Shown here: positions 1 through 9,556 of the stretch, one piece after another
How positions within the stretch are numbered: position 1 is the first letter of the stretch
How the letters are laid out: every line of letters begins with the position of its first letter
Source: Cohnella fermenti
GTDB lineage: Bacteria; Bacillota; Bacilli; Paenibacillales; Paenibacillaceae
Direction: 5' to 3'
Length of the DNA stretch: 64,000 nucleotides
Assembly: GCF_004801405.1 (NCBI RefSeq)
Contig: NZ_SSOB01000011.1
Location: 1 to 64,000 of the forward strand
Position numbers and translations under genes: made by a program
Notes under the pieces: generated by a model
The model's input: the letters and a program-made list of their open reading frames with translations, nothing else
Databases searched by the model: none
What the model was told of the DNA's origin: nothing

Positions 1-1969
1 CGAGCCCCGCGGGGGAGTCCGAAGCGGCACCGGTCACGCTGATCGCAGTGTCGGATGAAGCCGCTTGGAACGACTCGATGAGAGGAGCGGACTTATCGAC
101 GACGAAGCTGACGGAGCGCTCGACCGTATCCGTTCCGTCGTCTACAGCGAACTTTATGGTATGCGTACCTTCGGATAATGTACTGAGGTTGATTGCATTA
201 AAGCTGACCAACTGTTCCGTTGCAGTGTTAGAGATTCTCTTAGTATCTCTTGGCGAGGCCTCCGAATCGATAAAGTACTTGATAGTGAGGTTCCCATTAA
301 TCGTATCGCGTACCTTCACCGTTGGAACAAAAGCGGTATCCAAGTCACTCAGCATTTGTTCGTTCATCGGTGTGACGATCTCCAGTTTGGAAGATTGAAC
401 CGGGATCTGTAGAACTCTGCACATAGAATTCCAATCGCAAATCAAGAACATTGCGTTATCGGGGTCGCCTGCGTTTCTAGCTGATAAAACTCTCTTAATT
501 TTAGCTCCAGCATTGTATGTTGACGCCTGCTTTAGGATGTTGCCATTGCTTCTATCTATAATGGTGTACTTGACTCCGCCGCCTGCCGGGTCCGGGATTG
601 CTACAGTCGCGTAATTTCCGTTCAAACTCGTAGCATATTCAGGCGGTTCCACATAAGAATATGTATTCCCAACCAATGAAGTTGGGAAATAAACTTTATT
701 CGGCAGCGGCACGCTCAATATTACATTTCCCGACGAATCCGTTTCCTTATATGTTATATCGCCTTCGTAGTACGTCCCCTCTCCTGTACCTAGCGGCCCC
801 GCAGGCCATCCGACGACAACATAGGAGAATCCGGTACCATTGTACTTAATTGCATCCGGAGAATACGCAGAGTATGAACTCTTTAAGTCATCCGCCGGGA
901 ACTTCCCATCCGTACCTTCAATTAGTCCCGAGAGGCTCCCTGTATCTGGATCGAAGTCCTCGTAATAGACTGCGTATCCTCCTCCGCTGGTCGCTATCGA
1001 AGTGTAAATACGGTTTCCGACTTTAATCGTTTGAGTTGCCGGACTGAATGCATAGGAGTTCAACGGACGAGTCGTATTGTTTGTCGGAGAAGCGCTGTAG
1101 CTGTTCCAGTTCGTCCTGTCATCCGTTCCTGCAAAAAATCCCCCTTGTGTGGCACTTAACGCTTCGGCAAGGCGAGAAATATACAGCACCTTCGCTCCGT
1201 CCGTTTTAGTAAGGAAAACACCGTCCAAGTCGCCGATTTTCTCCAGATTAAAATTGTAGTAGCCCGCCGTAAGCGCCCCGGAATCTTCCAGTGTACTTGA
1301 ATACACATAGGATCGCCCATCATTCCAGAGAGCAGCGGCATAGGCAGAGAATGGTCTCCCTTGGTCATCGACACCAAGAGATCCCATTCCTCCCCACGCG
1401 ATTTGAGATAGGGACAAATCCGTATTTATTTTGGAGCCGCCGGGAATGTAGTAGTTCCCCCTGGCATATACCAAATCTTTTTTCCCATAATAAGTGAATC
1501 TTTGGGTGCCTTCTGTGTACTTAGGGAAAACCGCTTGTTTCTGAAACACCTTAACCTTTATATAGGGGGTTGAAGTCGTAATCGTATCCAACACCGTTTC
1601 ACTGGTTGATCTATTGATAAAATCATCCCAGGCCCCGACCAGGTTCACCTCGTTATAGGAGTAATCCATGGTCCAAACTTCCACTCTATACGACATTAAC
1701 GGATCGTAATCCCATTGCCATCTCATGGAAGGATTCGACGAAGGATACACACTGATAGTGGAAGAGTAATTATTTACATTCATCGTTTGGATTAGTTGAT
1801 TATTCGAGTAAATCCGTGCATCGCTATAGCTTCCAAACGTCTTGATCAAGGTCCAACTTATATCTGCTGCCTCCGCTCTTCTATTCACGTAATCTTTAAG
1901 CGGCGTGACAGCCCCTATGAACTCAAGAACAAGCAAAACAATCAACAAGCATGAAACTATTTTTTTCAT
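1..1969 (-). CDS. Secreted protein of unknown function with Ig-like region (3' end outside window)
   Basis: The reading frame opens with ATG at 1969 and stays open to the left edge, so about 656 residues are visible and the C-terminus is missing. An AAGGGG ribosome site lies just upstream. The N-terminus is a Sec signal peptide (MKK, long Leu/Val/Ile stretch, likely cleavage after AEAA near residue 35). The body is rich in Gly, Ser, Thr, Asn and aromatic residues, as in beta-rich extracellular proteins, and the last visible part has an Ig-like DKSAPLI motif. No enzyme family is recognised. It starts 28 bp after the stop of the PA14/FnIII gene, so both are probably one transcript under the c-di-GMP riboswitch. 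Function unknown; an adhesin or matrix role is an inference from context. Confidence 0.8.
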   Translation of the reverse strand, partial: MKKIVSCLLIVLLVLEFIGAVTPLKDYVNRRAEAADISWTLIKTFGSYSDARIYSNNQLIQTMNVNNYSSTISVYPSSNPSMRWQWDYDPLMSYRVEVWTMDYSYNEVNLVGAWDDFINRSTSETVLDTITTSTPYIKVKVFQKQAVFPKYTEGTQRFTYYGKKDLVYARGNYYIPGGSKINTDLSLSQIAWGGMGSLGVDDQGRPFSAYAAALWNDGRSYVYSSTLEDSGALTAGYYNFNLEKIGDLDGVFLTKTDGAKVLYISRLAEALSATQGGFFAGTDDRTNWNSYSASPTNNTTRPLNSYAFSPATQTIKVGNRIYTSIATSGGGYAVYYEDFDPDTGSLSGLIEGTDGKFPADDLKSSYSAYSPDAIKYNGTGFSYVVVGWPAGPLGTGEGTYYEGDITYKETDSSGNVILSVPLPNKVYFPTSLVGNTYSYVEPPEYATSLNGNYATVAIPDPAGGGVKYTIIDRSNGNILKQASTYNAGAKIKRVLSARNAGDPDNAMFLICDWNSMCRVLQIPVQSSKLEIVTPMNEQMLSDLDTAFVPTVKVRDTINGNLTIKYFIDSEASPRDTKRISNTATEQLVSFNAINLSTLSEGTHTIKFAVDDGTDTVERSVSFVVDKSAPLIESFQAASSDTAISVTGAASDSPAGL

Positions 1970-1997
1970 TCTCAATGCCCCTTAGAGTGCTTTTCCG

Positions 1998-4900
1998 CTA
2001 TTCCACCAAATAAGCAACCTTGGTATTCTCGTTCGTCTTGGCCAAGAACACGACCGTGTTGACGAACGTTTTATTCACATTAACAGCTTCAATAACGATC
2101 TCCCCCGGTACGAATCGGGTGACCGTCATGTTCGTCCCTTCGATCGGACCGGCTTGCCGTTCTGCGACCGAAGTCAACCCGCTTAGATCCAGCACTTCAA
2201 GGGACTTCGCATCGTAGGTGATCGTGATCGTTCGACGCGTAACTCCGTAGCTCTGAGGCACGGCTATCAGCAGGTTAAACTTATTGTCTTTCCCCGGATT
2301 GACGACGATTTCGGGAATTGTGCTCTTTGTATATTTTTCCGACCATTCACTTGCACCGCCCGAATTAATCGTTCTCACGCGGAACACATGCATCGTATTG
2401 GCTTTAAGACCTTTAAAGACGTAGTTGGGAACCTCCGAGGCCGCAGAGGCAACTCTGGCAACAACCTTGCCGTCCATCTCCACGTCGTAGCTGCTGCTTC
2501 CCGATACGGTTGACCAATAAAGCGTGATGGCTTCGGTTGTCGCAGTCGCGTAAAGAATTGTCGGCACGTTCGATTTCACGATTACGACAACCGCCTCGCT
2601 CCACTCGCTATAGCTTTCGCCCGTTTTGGCCCTGACCCTGTAGGTATGCGACGATCCGGGAACCAACCCTTTATGGAGATACAGCTTGTTCGCTGCGTTG
2701 TCGACGACAGTCCCATCCACTTCAATGTCATAGCCGGATGCCCCGTCGACCTCATCCCACTGGAGCTTGATCTCCGTGCTGAACGACTCTACTTTCGTAA
2801 TAACAGGTGTCCCCAAGCCCGTCATTCTCCGATAGGTCTCGCTCCATTCCCCGACCAGATCCGCACTCTTCGCTCTCACGCGGAAAATATGCCAGGTGTT
2901 CGGAGTTAAGCCGCTAAGAGTAAATTCCGTTACATTCCCAACTTCGACAAGCTCTCCATCGACGGCGAGCTCGTAACCCGATGCCCCGTCGAGAACATCC
3001 CAAGAGATGGTTATCGAATCCGAATTCGATAACAGCTTGATATTCGCCGGAATGCCCAGTCCTGTCGTTTGAGTAATCGGTTCGCTCCACGGTCCATTCC
3101 CCGCCGCCGTCACGGCACGTACCCGATAAGTATGTTGGGAATTAGGCGCCAGACCTTCATGGACATAAGATAAGCTCAATCCATTCGAGATGACCTTGCC
3201 GTCCGCCTCAATGTCATACCCCGCAGCGCCGATGACCCGATCCCACGTAACGGTAATTTTGTTGGAAGCGGCCGCAGCGCTTAAGTTGACAGGCACTGCT
3301 GATAGAGTTGTCCGGATGAGCAAGTCGGTCCAATTCCCCTTAATGCTTCCGTTAACCGCGCGAACGCGATAAGTATGTTCGGTATTGGAATCCAATTCGG
3401 CATGAATATAAGCCGCAGCGAGCCCGTTCGACACAACGACTCCATCGACTTCGACCTCGTATTCCGTCGCCCCCGATACTTCCTCCCACTCCAGTCTGAT
3501 CTCCGCATTCCCGACCGTCGCATGCAAGCTCTGCGGAATGGAAGGCAGCGTCGTTACCGCTACAATCTCGCTCCATCCGCTAGTTCCTTCATCATTAATG
3601 GATCGAATTCGATACGTATGAGACGTATTGGGCAGCAAGTCCCGATGAACATATTGGGTTTGATAAACAGGGTCCAATACAACCCCATCCACTTCCAGGT
3701 GATACCCCGTCGCTCCCGAGACCGCATCCCATGAGAGCGTAATGGTCGTATCCGTTGCCGCTGCGCTCAAGGCGGCCGTTAAGCCGGGCAGCGTCGCCTT
3801 CGAGACGATCGGGCTCCATTCCCCGTAGCCGCTGCTATTCTTGGCCCGAATTCGATAGGTTCGCTGAAGGTTGGAATTGAGACCGGTCTCCGTATATTCC
3901 GTCGAATTGCCGTTATCAATGACGTTGTTATAGGTCTCAATATCGTACCCCGTGGCTCCCTGTACCTCGTTCCATTGAAGGGACACGGAGCTGCTGGTCG
4001 ATTGCGTGCGAATGTTCTGAGGAACTCCCGGCAGCGTCCACAAGGACGAAGCCGTCGACCACTCTCCTTTAATATCGCCGCCGTTCGCTCTGACTCTGTA
4101 AGTATGCTCGGTTCCCGAAGTTAGCGGATCATGGACGAACGAATCGACTGCTCCCAGCGGGTAAACGATTCCGTCCGCTTCTACCTCATACCCGTCGGCA
4201 TTAAAGGACTGCGACCACCGCACGGTCATGTCCGTCGAGGAGGGGAATGTCGCCGCAAGAGGTGCGGCAAAAGGCTTCAACTGGTTCTGCGGAATGAGAT
4301 TATACGACTCCAAATCGCTCTCCCAATACAGCGCCGCCTTGGGCTGACCTCCTAAGTTGGCGTAATCCATCCGAATCTCATAAGGCACGCCGGCTTCCAA
4401 ATCCAATTCTCCGGTAAATCGATTGGTTCCATTGCCTGCATCCGTCCATCGATCAATGAGCAACACATCGTTCACCCACAGCTTGACGCCGCCCTTCGCC
4501 TCGGTCGTGAAGCGGTAATGTTCCGAATAACGGGCCTGAAGAAGCCCCGTCCATCTTGCAGAGAAGATGCCGTCGTCGAGCCCGGCGGAAGTAATCGGGG
4601 ATTGCAGACTAATGTCTATCTGCGGATCGAGCGAAGTGATTCTCTCCCCGCTTAAATCCGCTTCGGAGTAATACTCCGCCTTTAACCCGTAAGAAGTAAT
4701 CTTCAGCTTCGTCCACCCGCTGCTCCCTGCTCCCGTATGTACGGTGGGAAGCTTGTTGGAATTGATGTTGCCTCCAACCGACAATACGCCGCCTGTATCG
4801 ATCTGCAACTGATCGTTGACCTGCACGTCATCCCGTACGAACATATCCCCGTTATTCACGACGATATTAGCGGTTTGGTTATTGGATACCAGAGCACCGA

Positions 4901-6224
4901 CCATCATCTCATTCTCGATAGTCATCCATACCTTCGTATTAATATGAAGGCTGTTCTGAACGATCAATCGACTCGCCCCTACGTTAAGCGAACCGTTGTT
5001 GTAGATTAATTCTCCCGCAGCGAAATCCCCGTCTGCGAGAACGCTCGAATCGCTGTTGAGATGCATTGAGCCCTTCACCCACAGGTTGCCCGCCCCAGTC
5101 ATCGTGGACATATTCGGAGCCTTAACGGTTAAAGACAGATTGGTGTTGCCATTAATGCTGCCATTGACGACCATGGCCCCGTAGACAGTGATGGATAGAT
5201 TACGGTTCGAATTGATACCGTCAACGATAAGAAATACCGGTTTATCCGCCGAACCCAACGTAACGGAAGACTCTAAATTCAGGTAACCGCTCTTCAGATA
5301 TACGATAGAGTCCGCACTATTTGCAATTGCCGCGGCCAAGCCTTGAGCGTCACAGCCTGAGCAAGATTTAGCCTGTTGTTCCGCCAACTGCTGGATTTGT
5401 TGCAGAGACTGCAATTGAGCGTCCAAATACCCGCCGATCGTATCCTTAAGCCCGCTTGCCTTGATAAAAGGAAGGGTTTGGTGCACGTTGCTTTGATTGC
5501 CTTCAAGAATGATTTTGTCTCCTGGAATCTTGTTCTGAATCGCCGGCAGCCCGATGTACGGAAGGTCCATATTTACCGTTTGAGGTTGCACCGGATCGAT
5601 CGTAATTCGGCTAACGTAGGTTTGGCTCGACTCTTCGTTTCCCCGCAGCGTCAATTTTCCGTCCTTGACGCTGATCTTCTTCTGAACCGTGTCCCGTTCT
5701 CCCGCATTCAGAACCTTATGGTCCCATAACAGCGTATTTTCCACGAATAACGTATTGTCGCTCTCATAGACGGCACTGCCTACGCTCACCGATACTTGAT
5801 AGGAACCGTTCGGGAGCGCAACCTCCCAAGCCCCGTTCGCCAAGACCGGGATGGAGCTGTCGGCATCAGGCGCATATACGCTGGCGACCACGGAAGTATC
5901 GCTCTCACCGGTCGTATCATAAACAGTATCCGTAATCGAGCCTTCGTCCGAAGGTTCATACACGGGCTCCGATACCGGAGCAGCAACTGCCGAAGTATGG
6001 TCGAAGTTCCAGCCGTATGAATATCCATTGCGATCCCCGTATACTTCACCGTAATCAGGCAAGGTGCCTTCTTCGACCGCAATAACCGGAGATTGGAAGC
6101 GAATATCCAGGCTAGGCACGGACGTGTCGGCAGAAACCGGCTGCGCCTGCCATGGGATTCCCCCTGTTAGCAGCAGTGTGAGACAAACAAGTCTGGCAAT
6201 CCATGCAGTAAACTTTCCATTCAT
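1998..6224 (-). CDS. Large secreted multidomain protein: PA14 and eight fibronectin type III domains
   Basis: 1408 residues. Order: signal peptide (about 1-32); a galactose-binding-like N-terminal domain (YGDRNGYSYGW motif near 60) seen in secreted carbohydrate-active proteins; a low-charge beta-solenoid-like region of Asn/Gly/Ser repeats (about 220-500) with a CSGC pair; a PA14 domain (about 505-650, KLWVNDVLLIDRW); eight FnIII repeats (about 655-1310, each with a W...GATGYDIEVDG-like core); and a C-terminal cohesin-like beta domain. There is no SLH, LPXTG or catalytic motif, so a binding or adhesive role is inferred. The ATG at 6224 has TAGGGGG at a good distance. Its leader carries a c-di-GMP-I riboswitch, so expression should follow c-di-GMP. 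The 28-bp gap to the next secreted gene indicates an operon. Confidence 0.85.
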   Translation of the reverse strand: MNGKFTAWIARLVCLTLLLTGGIPWQAQPVSADTSVPSLDIRFQSPVIAVEEGTLPDYGEVYGDRNGYSYGWNFDHTSAVAAPVSEPVYEPSDEGSITDTVYDTTGESDTSVVASVYAPDADSSIPVLANGAWEVALPNGSYQVSVSVGSAVYESDNTLFVENTLLWDHKVLNAGERDTVQKKISVKDGKLTLRGNEESSQTYVSRITIDPVQPQTVNMDLPYIGLPAIQNKIPGDKIILEGNQSNVHQTLPFIKASGLKDTIGGYLDAQLQSLQQIQQLAEQQAKSCSGCDAQGLAAAIANSADSIVYLKSGYLNLESSVTLGSADKPVFLIVDGINSNRNLSITVYGAMVVNGSINGNTNLSLTVKAPNMSTMTGAGNLWVKGSMHLNSDSSVLADGDFAAGELIYNNGSLNVGASRLIVQNSLHINTKVWMTIENEMMVGALVSNNQTANIVVNNGDMFVRDDVQVNDQLQIDTGGVLSVGGNINSNKLPTVHTGAGSSGWTKLKITSYGLKAEYYSEADLSGERITSLDPQIDISLQSPITSAGLDDGIFSARWTGLLQARYSEHYRFTTEAKGGVKLWVNDVLLIDRWTDAGNGTNRFTGELDLEAGVPYEIRMDYANLGGQPKAALYWESDLESYNLIPQNQLKPFAAPLAATFPSSTDMTVRWSQSFNADGYEVEADGIVYPLGAVDSFVHDPLTSGTEHTYRVRANGGDIKGEWSTASSLWTLPGVPQNIRTQSTSSSVSLQWNEVQGATGYDIETYNNVIDNGNSTEYTETGLNSNLQRTYRIRAKNSSGYGEWSPIVSKATLPGLTAALSAAATDTTITLSWDAVSGATGYHLEVDGVVLDPVYQTQYVHRDLLPNTSHTYRIRSINDEGTSGWSEIVAVTTLPSIPQSLHATVGNAEIRLEWEEVSGATEYEVEVDGVVVSNGLAAAYIHAELDSNTEHTYRVRAVNGSIKGNWTDLLIRTTLSAVPVNLSAAAASNKITVTWDRVIGAAGYDIEADGKVISNGLSLSYVHEGLAPNSQHTYRVRAVTAAGNGPWSEPITQTTGLGIPANIKLLSNSDSITISWDVLDGASGYELAVDGELVEVGNVTEFTLSGLTPNTWHIFRVRAKSADLVGEWSETYRRMTGLGTPVITKVESFSTEIKLQWDEVDGASGYDIEVDGTVVDNAANKLYLHKGLVPGSSHTYRVRAKTGESYSEWSEAVVVIVKSNVPTILYATATTEAITLYWSTVSGSSSYDVEMDGKVVARVASAASEVPNYVFKGLKANTMHVFRVRTINSGGASEWSEKYTKSTIPEIVVNPGKDNKFNLLIAVPQSYGVTRRTITITYDAKSLEVLDLSGLTSVAERQAGPIEGTNMTVTRFVPGEIVIEAVNVNKTFVNTVVFLAKTNENTKVAYLVE

Positions 6225-6274
6225 TCAATGATTCCCCCTACTAGAATCTGGTCCCAGAAAAACAAAAAAACCAC

Positions 6275-6377
6275 TCAAACCGGCAACCCGGCTACCCTAA
6301 CAATCTCGTTTGTTGCGACGATTGTCTTAGGCCCGTGGCTTTGCGCCCCTGTCTTTCGGTCAGGTTTGCCTTTTTCA
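6275..6377 (-). promoter_or_regulatory. c-di-GMP-I (GEMM) riboswitch
   Basis: Read on the minus strand, the region contains the GEMM-I consensus blocks in order: GGCAAACC, a stem capped by a GAAA tetraloop (ACCGAAAGAC), GGGCGCAAAGCCACGGGCC, a second stem whose arms are CTAAGACAATC and GATTGTTAGG, and the receptor-side end GGTAGCCGGGTTGCCGG. It lies about 55 nt upstream of the start at 6224. A short stem (AGCCGG/CCGGTT) followed by TGAGTGG and T7 overlaps the 3' end of the aptamer and may form a terminator-type expression platform. Whether c-di-GMP turns the gene on or off is not clear by eye. The aptamer assignment is strong; the platform is tentative. Confidence 0.92.
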
Positions 6378-6508
6378 ATTAAGTTGGTTTCTGAATAAAC
6401 TCATTACCAAATAACTAATTCGAAATATGTTTATTCTACATTTTTCGCTAAATTCCTTCAATTACCTTGGGTAAATTTTCCGTTTACATTGCCGAAGGCA
6501 ATAAGAAA

Positions 6509-6529
6509 AGCGGCCCCGACGGAGCCGCT
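6509..6529 (-). terminator. Rho-independent terminator after the serine dehydratase/amidohydrolase operon
   Basis: On the minus strand AGCGGC and GCCGCT form a stem around a CG-rich loop, followed by TTTTCTTAT, 15 bp after the amidohydrolase stop. It separates that operon from the riboswitch region. The rest of 6378-6508 is AT-rich and probably holds the promoter of the riboswitch operon; I could not assign its -35/-10 with confidence. Confidence 0.8.
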
Positions 6530-6543
6530 CGTTCTTCTTGAAG

Positions 6544-7737
6544 TCACAACAGTCTGCTCAGCGCAATCCCCGCCAGCAACGCGCTGCCGACCGGGATGCA
6601 TTCCTCGTGCAGCGTGAACTTCGGGTGATGCAGGCCGTACGCCTTCTCGGCATCGCGCTGCGGGCCCGATCCGAGCCAGAAGAAGCAGCCCGGCACCTGC
6701 TCCAGGTACAGCGAGAAGTCCTCGCCCGCCAACGTCGGCTCGGCCGCGCCGCGATTGTCCACGCCGATGATCTCGTCGATCGCCGCGTCGACGAACCTCG
6801 TGTTGTCAGCGTGATTGACGAGCACGGGAACCTGCCGGATATACCGCAGCTCCGCAGAGCAGCGGTGGGCGGCGGCGATGCCTTGCACGATGCGCTCGAG
6901 CGCGTCCGGCAGCCGCTCCTGCACGGCAGGATCGAACGTGCGGATCGTACCGATCAGCTTGCACGTCTGCGGGATGACGTTGTTCGCCTCGCCCGCATGG
7001 ATGGAGCCGATCGTGACGACAACCGGGGCGAACGGCGACACTTCGCGGCTGACGAGGCTCTGCAGCGACTGGATAAGCGCGGCGGCGCAGACGATCGGGT
7101 CGATGCCCTGATCGGGAATCGCGCCGTGGGCGCCCCGGCCCTCCACCTCGATCTCGATCCGGTCGACCGACCCCATCATCGGGCCGCTCCTCGTCGCCAC
7201 GCGTCCGGCGGGAAGCGTCGGCAGGTTGTGCAGGCCGTAGATCTCGGCCACGCCGTCCAGCGCTCCCTCGCTTAACATCGCCCTCGCCCCGGCGTTGATC
7301 TCCTCGGCCGGCTGGAAGAGCAGCCGCACGACTCCGGCCATGCGGTTGCGTTCCTTCATTAGAATCTCCGCCGCCCCGAGCAGAATGGCGGTATGCGCAT
7401 CGTGCCCGCAGGCGTGCATGACGCCGGGCCGCTCCGAGGCGAAGTCGACCTCCGCCTCCTCCTGTATGGGCAGCGCGTCCATGTCGGCGCGCAGTGCGAT
7501 GACGGGCCCCGGCTGGTCGCCTGCAATATCTGCGACGATGCCGTGGCCGCCGATGCCGGAGCGGAAGGGGATGCCGAGCGCGGCGAGCTGTCGGGCGATC
7601 TCGCGGGCGGTGTAGCCCTCGTCCCCGCTCAGCTCGGGACGGCGATGGATCTCCCGGCGCAGCGCAATCCACTTGCCCGAATTCTCGCGGGCATCCGCCA
7701 GCAGCAATGGAGTGCATTCATGAATGGAGTCCGTCAC
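6544..7737 (-). CDS. M20-family amidohydrolase / N-acyl-amino-acid hydrolase
   Basis: 397 residues, normal for the M20D/IAA-amino-acid-hydrolase-like family of cytoplasmic metal-dependent amidohydrolases that release free amino acid from N-acyl conjugates. Visible motifs: the N-terminal RREIHRRPELSGDE, the metal-binding HACGHDAHTA, LLFQPAEE with the catalytic Glu region, and a dimerisation-domain insert. The start is a GTG whose GTGA overlaps the TGA of the serine dehydratase alpha gene, with GGGGAG upstream, so the two are translationally coupled. Context (L-serine dehydratase) suggests amino-acid or acyl-amino-acid catabolism. The exact substrate cannot be read from sequence; hippurate, acetyl-amino-acid or IAA-conjugate hydrolase names are all used in this family. 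Confidence 0.9.
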   Translation of the reverse strand: MTDSIHECTPLLLADARENSGKWIALRREIHRRPELSGDEGYTAREIARQLAALGIPFRSGIGGHGIVADIAGDQPGPVIALRADMDALPIQEEAEVDFASERPGVMHACGHDAHTAILLGAAEILMKERNRMAGVVRLLFQPAEEINAGARAMLSEGALDGVAEIYGLHNLPTLPAGRVATRSGPMMGSVDRIEIEVEGRGAHGAIPDQGIDPIVCAAALIQSLQSLVSREVSPFAPVVVTIGSIHAGEANNVIPQTCKLIGTIRTFDPAVQERLPDALERIVQGIAAAHRCSAELRYIRQVPVLVNHADNTRFVDAAIDEIIGVDNRGAAEPTLAGEDFSLYLEQVPGCFFWLGSGPQRDAEKAYGLHHPKFTLHEECIPVGSALLAGIALSRLL

Positions 7738-8663
7738 TCCTGCTCCCCTCCCTTCTGCTCATCCTTGGGTTCGTCCTTGGGTTCGTTCTTGTTCCCATAC
7801 AGCTCCTTCATGATTCGGCGGCCGGTCGGCGTCTGGGCGAGGCCGCCCTTCGCCGTCTCGCGATGCTTCTCCGGCATCGCGGAGCCGACCTCGAGCATGA
7901 CGCCGATCACCTCGTCGGATGGAATCGCGCTGCGGACACCGGCGAGCGCCATGTCCGCGGCGGCAAGCGCCGTCACGGCGCCGAAGCCGTTGCGCACGAT
8001 GCACGGAATCTCGACGAGCCCGGCGACCGGATCGCAGATGAGGCCGAGCGAGTTCTTGAGCGCCAGACCGACGGCATGCATCGCCTGCTCGGCCGTGCCG
8101 CAGCGCATCTCGACGAGCGCGCCCGCGGCCATGCCGATCGCGGAGCCGACTTCGGCCTGGCAGCCGCCTTCCGCGCCGGAGACGAACGAATTGTTGGCGA
8201 TCACGTAGCCGATCGCCCCGGCGGCGAACAGGCCGCGCACGAGAACGTCGTCGTCCCAGCCGAACCGCTCCTGCGAGCTGACGAACACGCCGGGAATGAT
8301 GCCGCACGAGCCCGCCGTCGGCGTGGCGATGATGCGCCCCATCGAGGCGTTCACCTCGGAGACGGCGAGCGCATAAGCCATGGCGGTCGCGGCTTCTCCC
8401 CCAAGCGAGGACTCCCCCGCCGCCGCATAGTCGCCGACGCGCTTCGCATCCCCGCCGGTCAAGCCGCTCCGCGACCTCGTCCCGCCCTGCACTCCCTTGC
8501 GGACGGCTTCCTTCATCACCTGGTAGTAGACCGTCATCTGCTTCACGACCTGCTCCTCGGCCGCTCCGCTCTCCCGGGCCTGATCCGCGATCATGATGCC
8601 GGCTATCGTCTCCCCTTCGTCCTCGCACAGCTTCCTTAATTGAGCCAAGCTGGCAAATCTCAT
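7734..8663 (-). CDS. sdaAA: L-serine dehydratase, iron-sulfur-dependent, alpha subunit
   Basis: 309 residues. Together with the beta subunit it deaminates L-serine to pyruvate and ammonia using an oxygen-sensitive [4Fe-4S] cluster. Motifs typical of the alpha chain are visible: TAGSCGIIPG, the CDPVAGLVEIPC segment and MRCGTAEQAMHA, which together supply the conserved cysteines for the cluster. The C-terminus ends in a Lys/Glu/Asp-rich tail (NEPKDEPKDEQKGG) that looks like a non-conserved extension. ATG at 8663 overlaps the beta-subunit TGA (ATGA), with AAGGATGGG as ribosome site. The downstream amidohydrolase also overlaps it. The split alpha/beta arrangement matches Bacillus, in contrast to the fused enterobacterial enzyme. 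Confidence 0.95.
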   Translation of the reverse strand: MRFASLAQLRKLCEDEGETIAGIMIADQARESGAAEEQVVKQMTVYYQVMKEAVRKGVQGGTRSRSGLTGGDAKRVGDYAAAGESSLGGEAATAMAYALAVSEVNASMGRIIATPTAGSCGIIPGVFVSSQERFGWDDDVLVRGLFAAGAIGYVIANNSFVSGAEGGCQAEVGSAIGMAAGALVEMRCGTAEQAMHAVGLALKNSLGLICDPVAGLVEIPCIVRNGFGAVTALAAADMALAGVRSAIPSDEVIGVMLEVGSAMPEKHRETAKGGLAQTPTGRRIMKELYGNKNEPKDEPKDEQKGGEQE

Positions 8664-9346
8664 TCGATCCCATCCTTCTTCGCCGCGAGATCGATCAATC
8701 GGACTCGGCGGACGCCCGCGATCGCCGCGATCCGCTTCAGTTCCTCGTCACCCGGAAGCTGATCGCACTCGATGACCGTCAGCGCAGCTCCGTTCCGGGA
8801 TTCGCGATCGACCTGCATATGGCTGATGTTGACCTGCGCGCCCATCAGAATGGCGGACATCTCCGCGATCATGCCCGAGCGGTCCGCATGGAAGACAAGC
8901 AGCGTCGGCTGGATCGCCGAGAACTTCACGTCGAAGCGGTCGATGCCGACGATCTCGATGTTGCCGCCGCCGATCGAGCAGCCCTTCACCCGGACCTCGC
9001 CAATGGCGCCGCGAAGCAGCAGCGACACCGTGTTCGGGTGAACCTCGGGTCTGGTCTCGGCCCGGAAGCTCACCTTGAGGCCGCTCTCTTCGGCCAGCCG
9101 CAGCGCATCCGGTATCCGCTCGTCGTCGGTGCCGTAATCGAGCAGCCCCGAGACAAGCGCCACGTCGGTGCCGTGTCCCCGGTACGTCTCCGCGAACGAG
9201 CCGTACAGCGAGACGACCGCCTCGAGCGGAGGCTCGCCGAGCGCCTGCCTCGCCGAGCGGCCGATTCTGGCGGCCCCCGCCGTATGCGAGCTGGAAGGCC
9301 CGATCATGCTCGGGCCGATAATGGAGAATACGTCCTTGAAGCGCAT
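8660..9346 (-). CDS. sdaAB: L-serine dehydratase, iron-sulfur-dependent, beta subunit
   Basis: 228 residues, first gene of the three-gene operon. The N-terminal signature IGPSSSHTAGAARIG near residue 12 is the serine dehydratase beta domain. The C-terminal about 75 residues (LLVFHADRSGMIAEMSAIL and onward) form an ACT domain, which in this enzyme type probably senses serine. The ATG at 9346 has only a weak ribosome site (GGGAAG, rather far upstream), but the conserved RFKDVFSIIGPSMIGPSSSHT start supports it. The upstream region to 9500 is GC-rich and shows no convincing promoter. Confidence 0.94.
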   Translation of the reverse strand: MRFKDVFSIIGPSMIGPSSSHTAGAARIGRSARQALGEPPLEAVVSLYGSFAETYRGHGTDVALVSGLLDYGTDDERIPDALRLAEESGLKVSFRAETRPEVHPNTVSLLLRGAIGEVRVKGCSIGGGNIEIVGIDRFDVKFSAIQPTLLVFHADRSGMIAEMSAILMGAQVNISHMQVDRESRNGAALTVIECDQLPGDEELKRIAAIAGVRRVRLIDLAAKKDGIE

Positions 9347-9556
9347 TGTCGCATCGCCTGACTTCCCATCGTGCTAACTTCTTTGCGTCTTATCCTTCTT
9401 ACATAATTTCGACTGCATATCGCGGCCAGCGGCCAGACCGTCCCGCGTTCAGAACGACTGGCTTCCAATTGAAACCCCCTATATAAGCCGAACTAGAGAA
9501 CTTAACAGACTCCCCTGTCACGATGCCCCGCGCAATGTGGACGCAGGTCACGAAAT

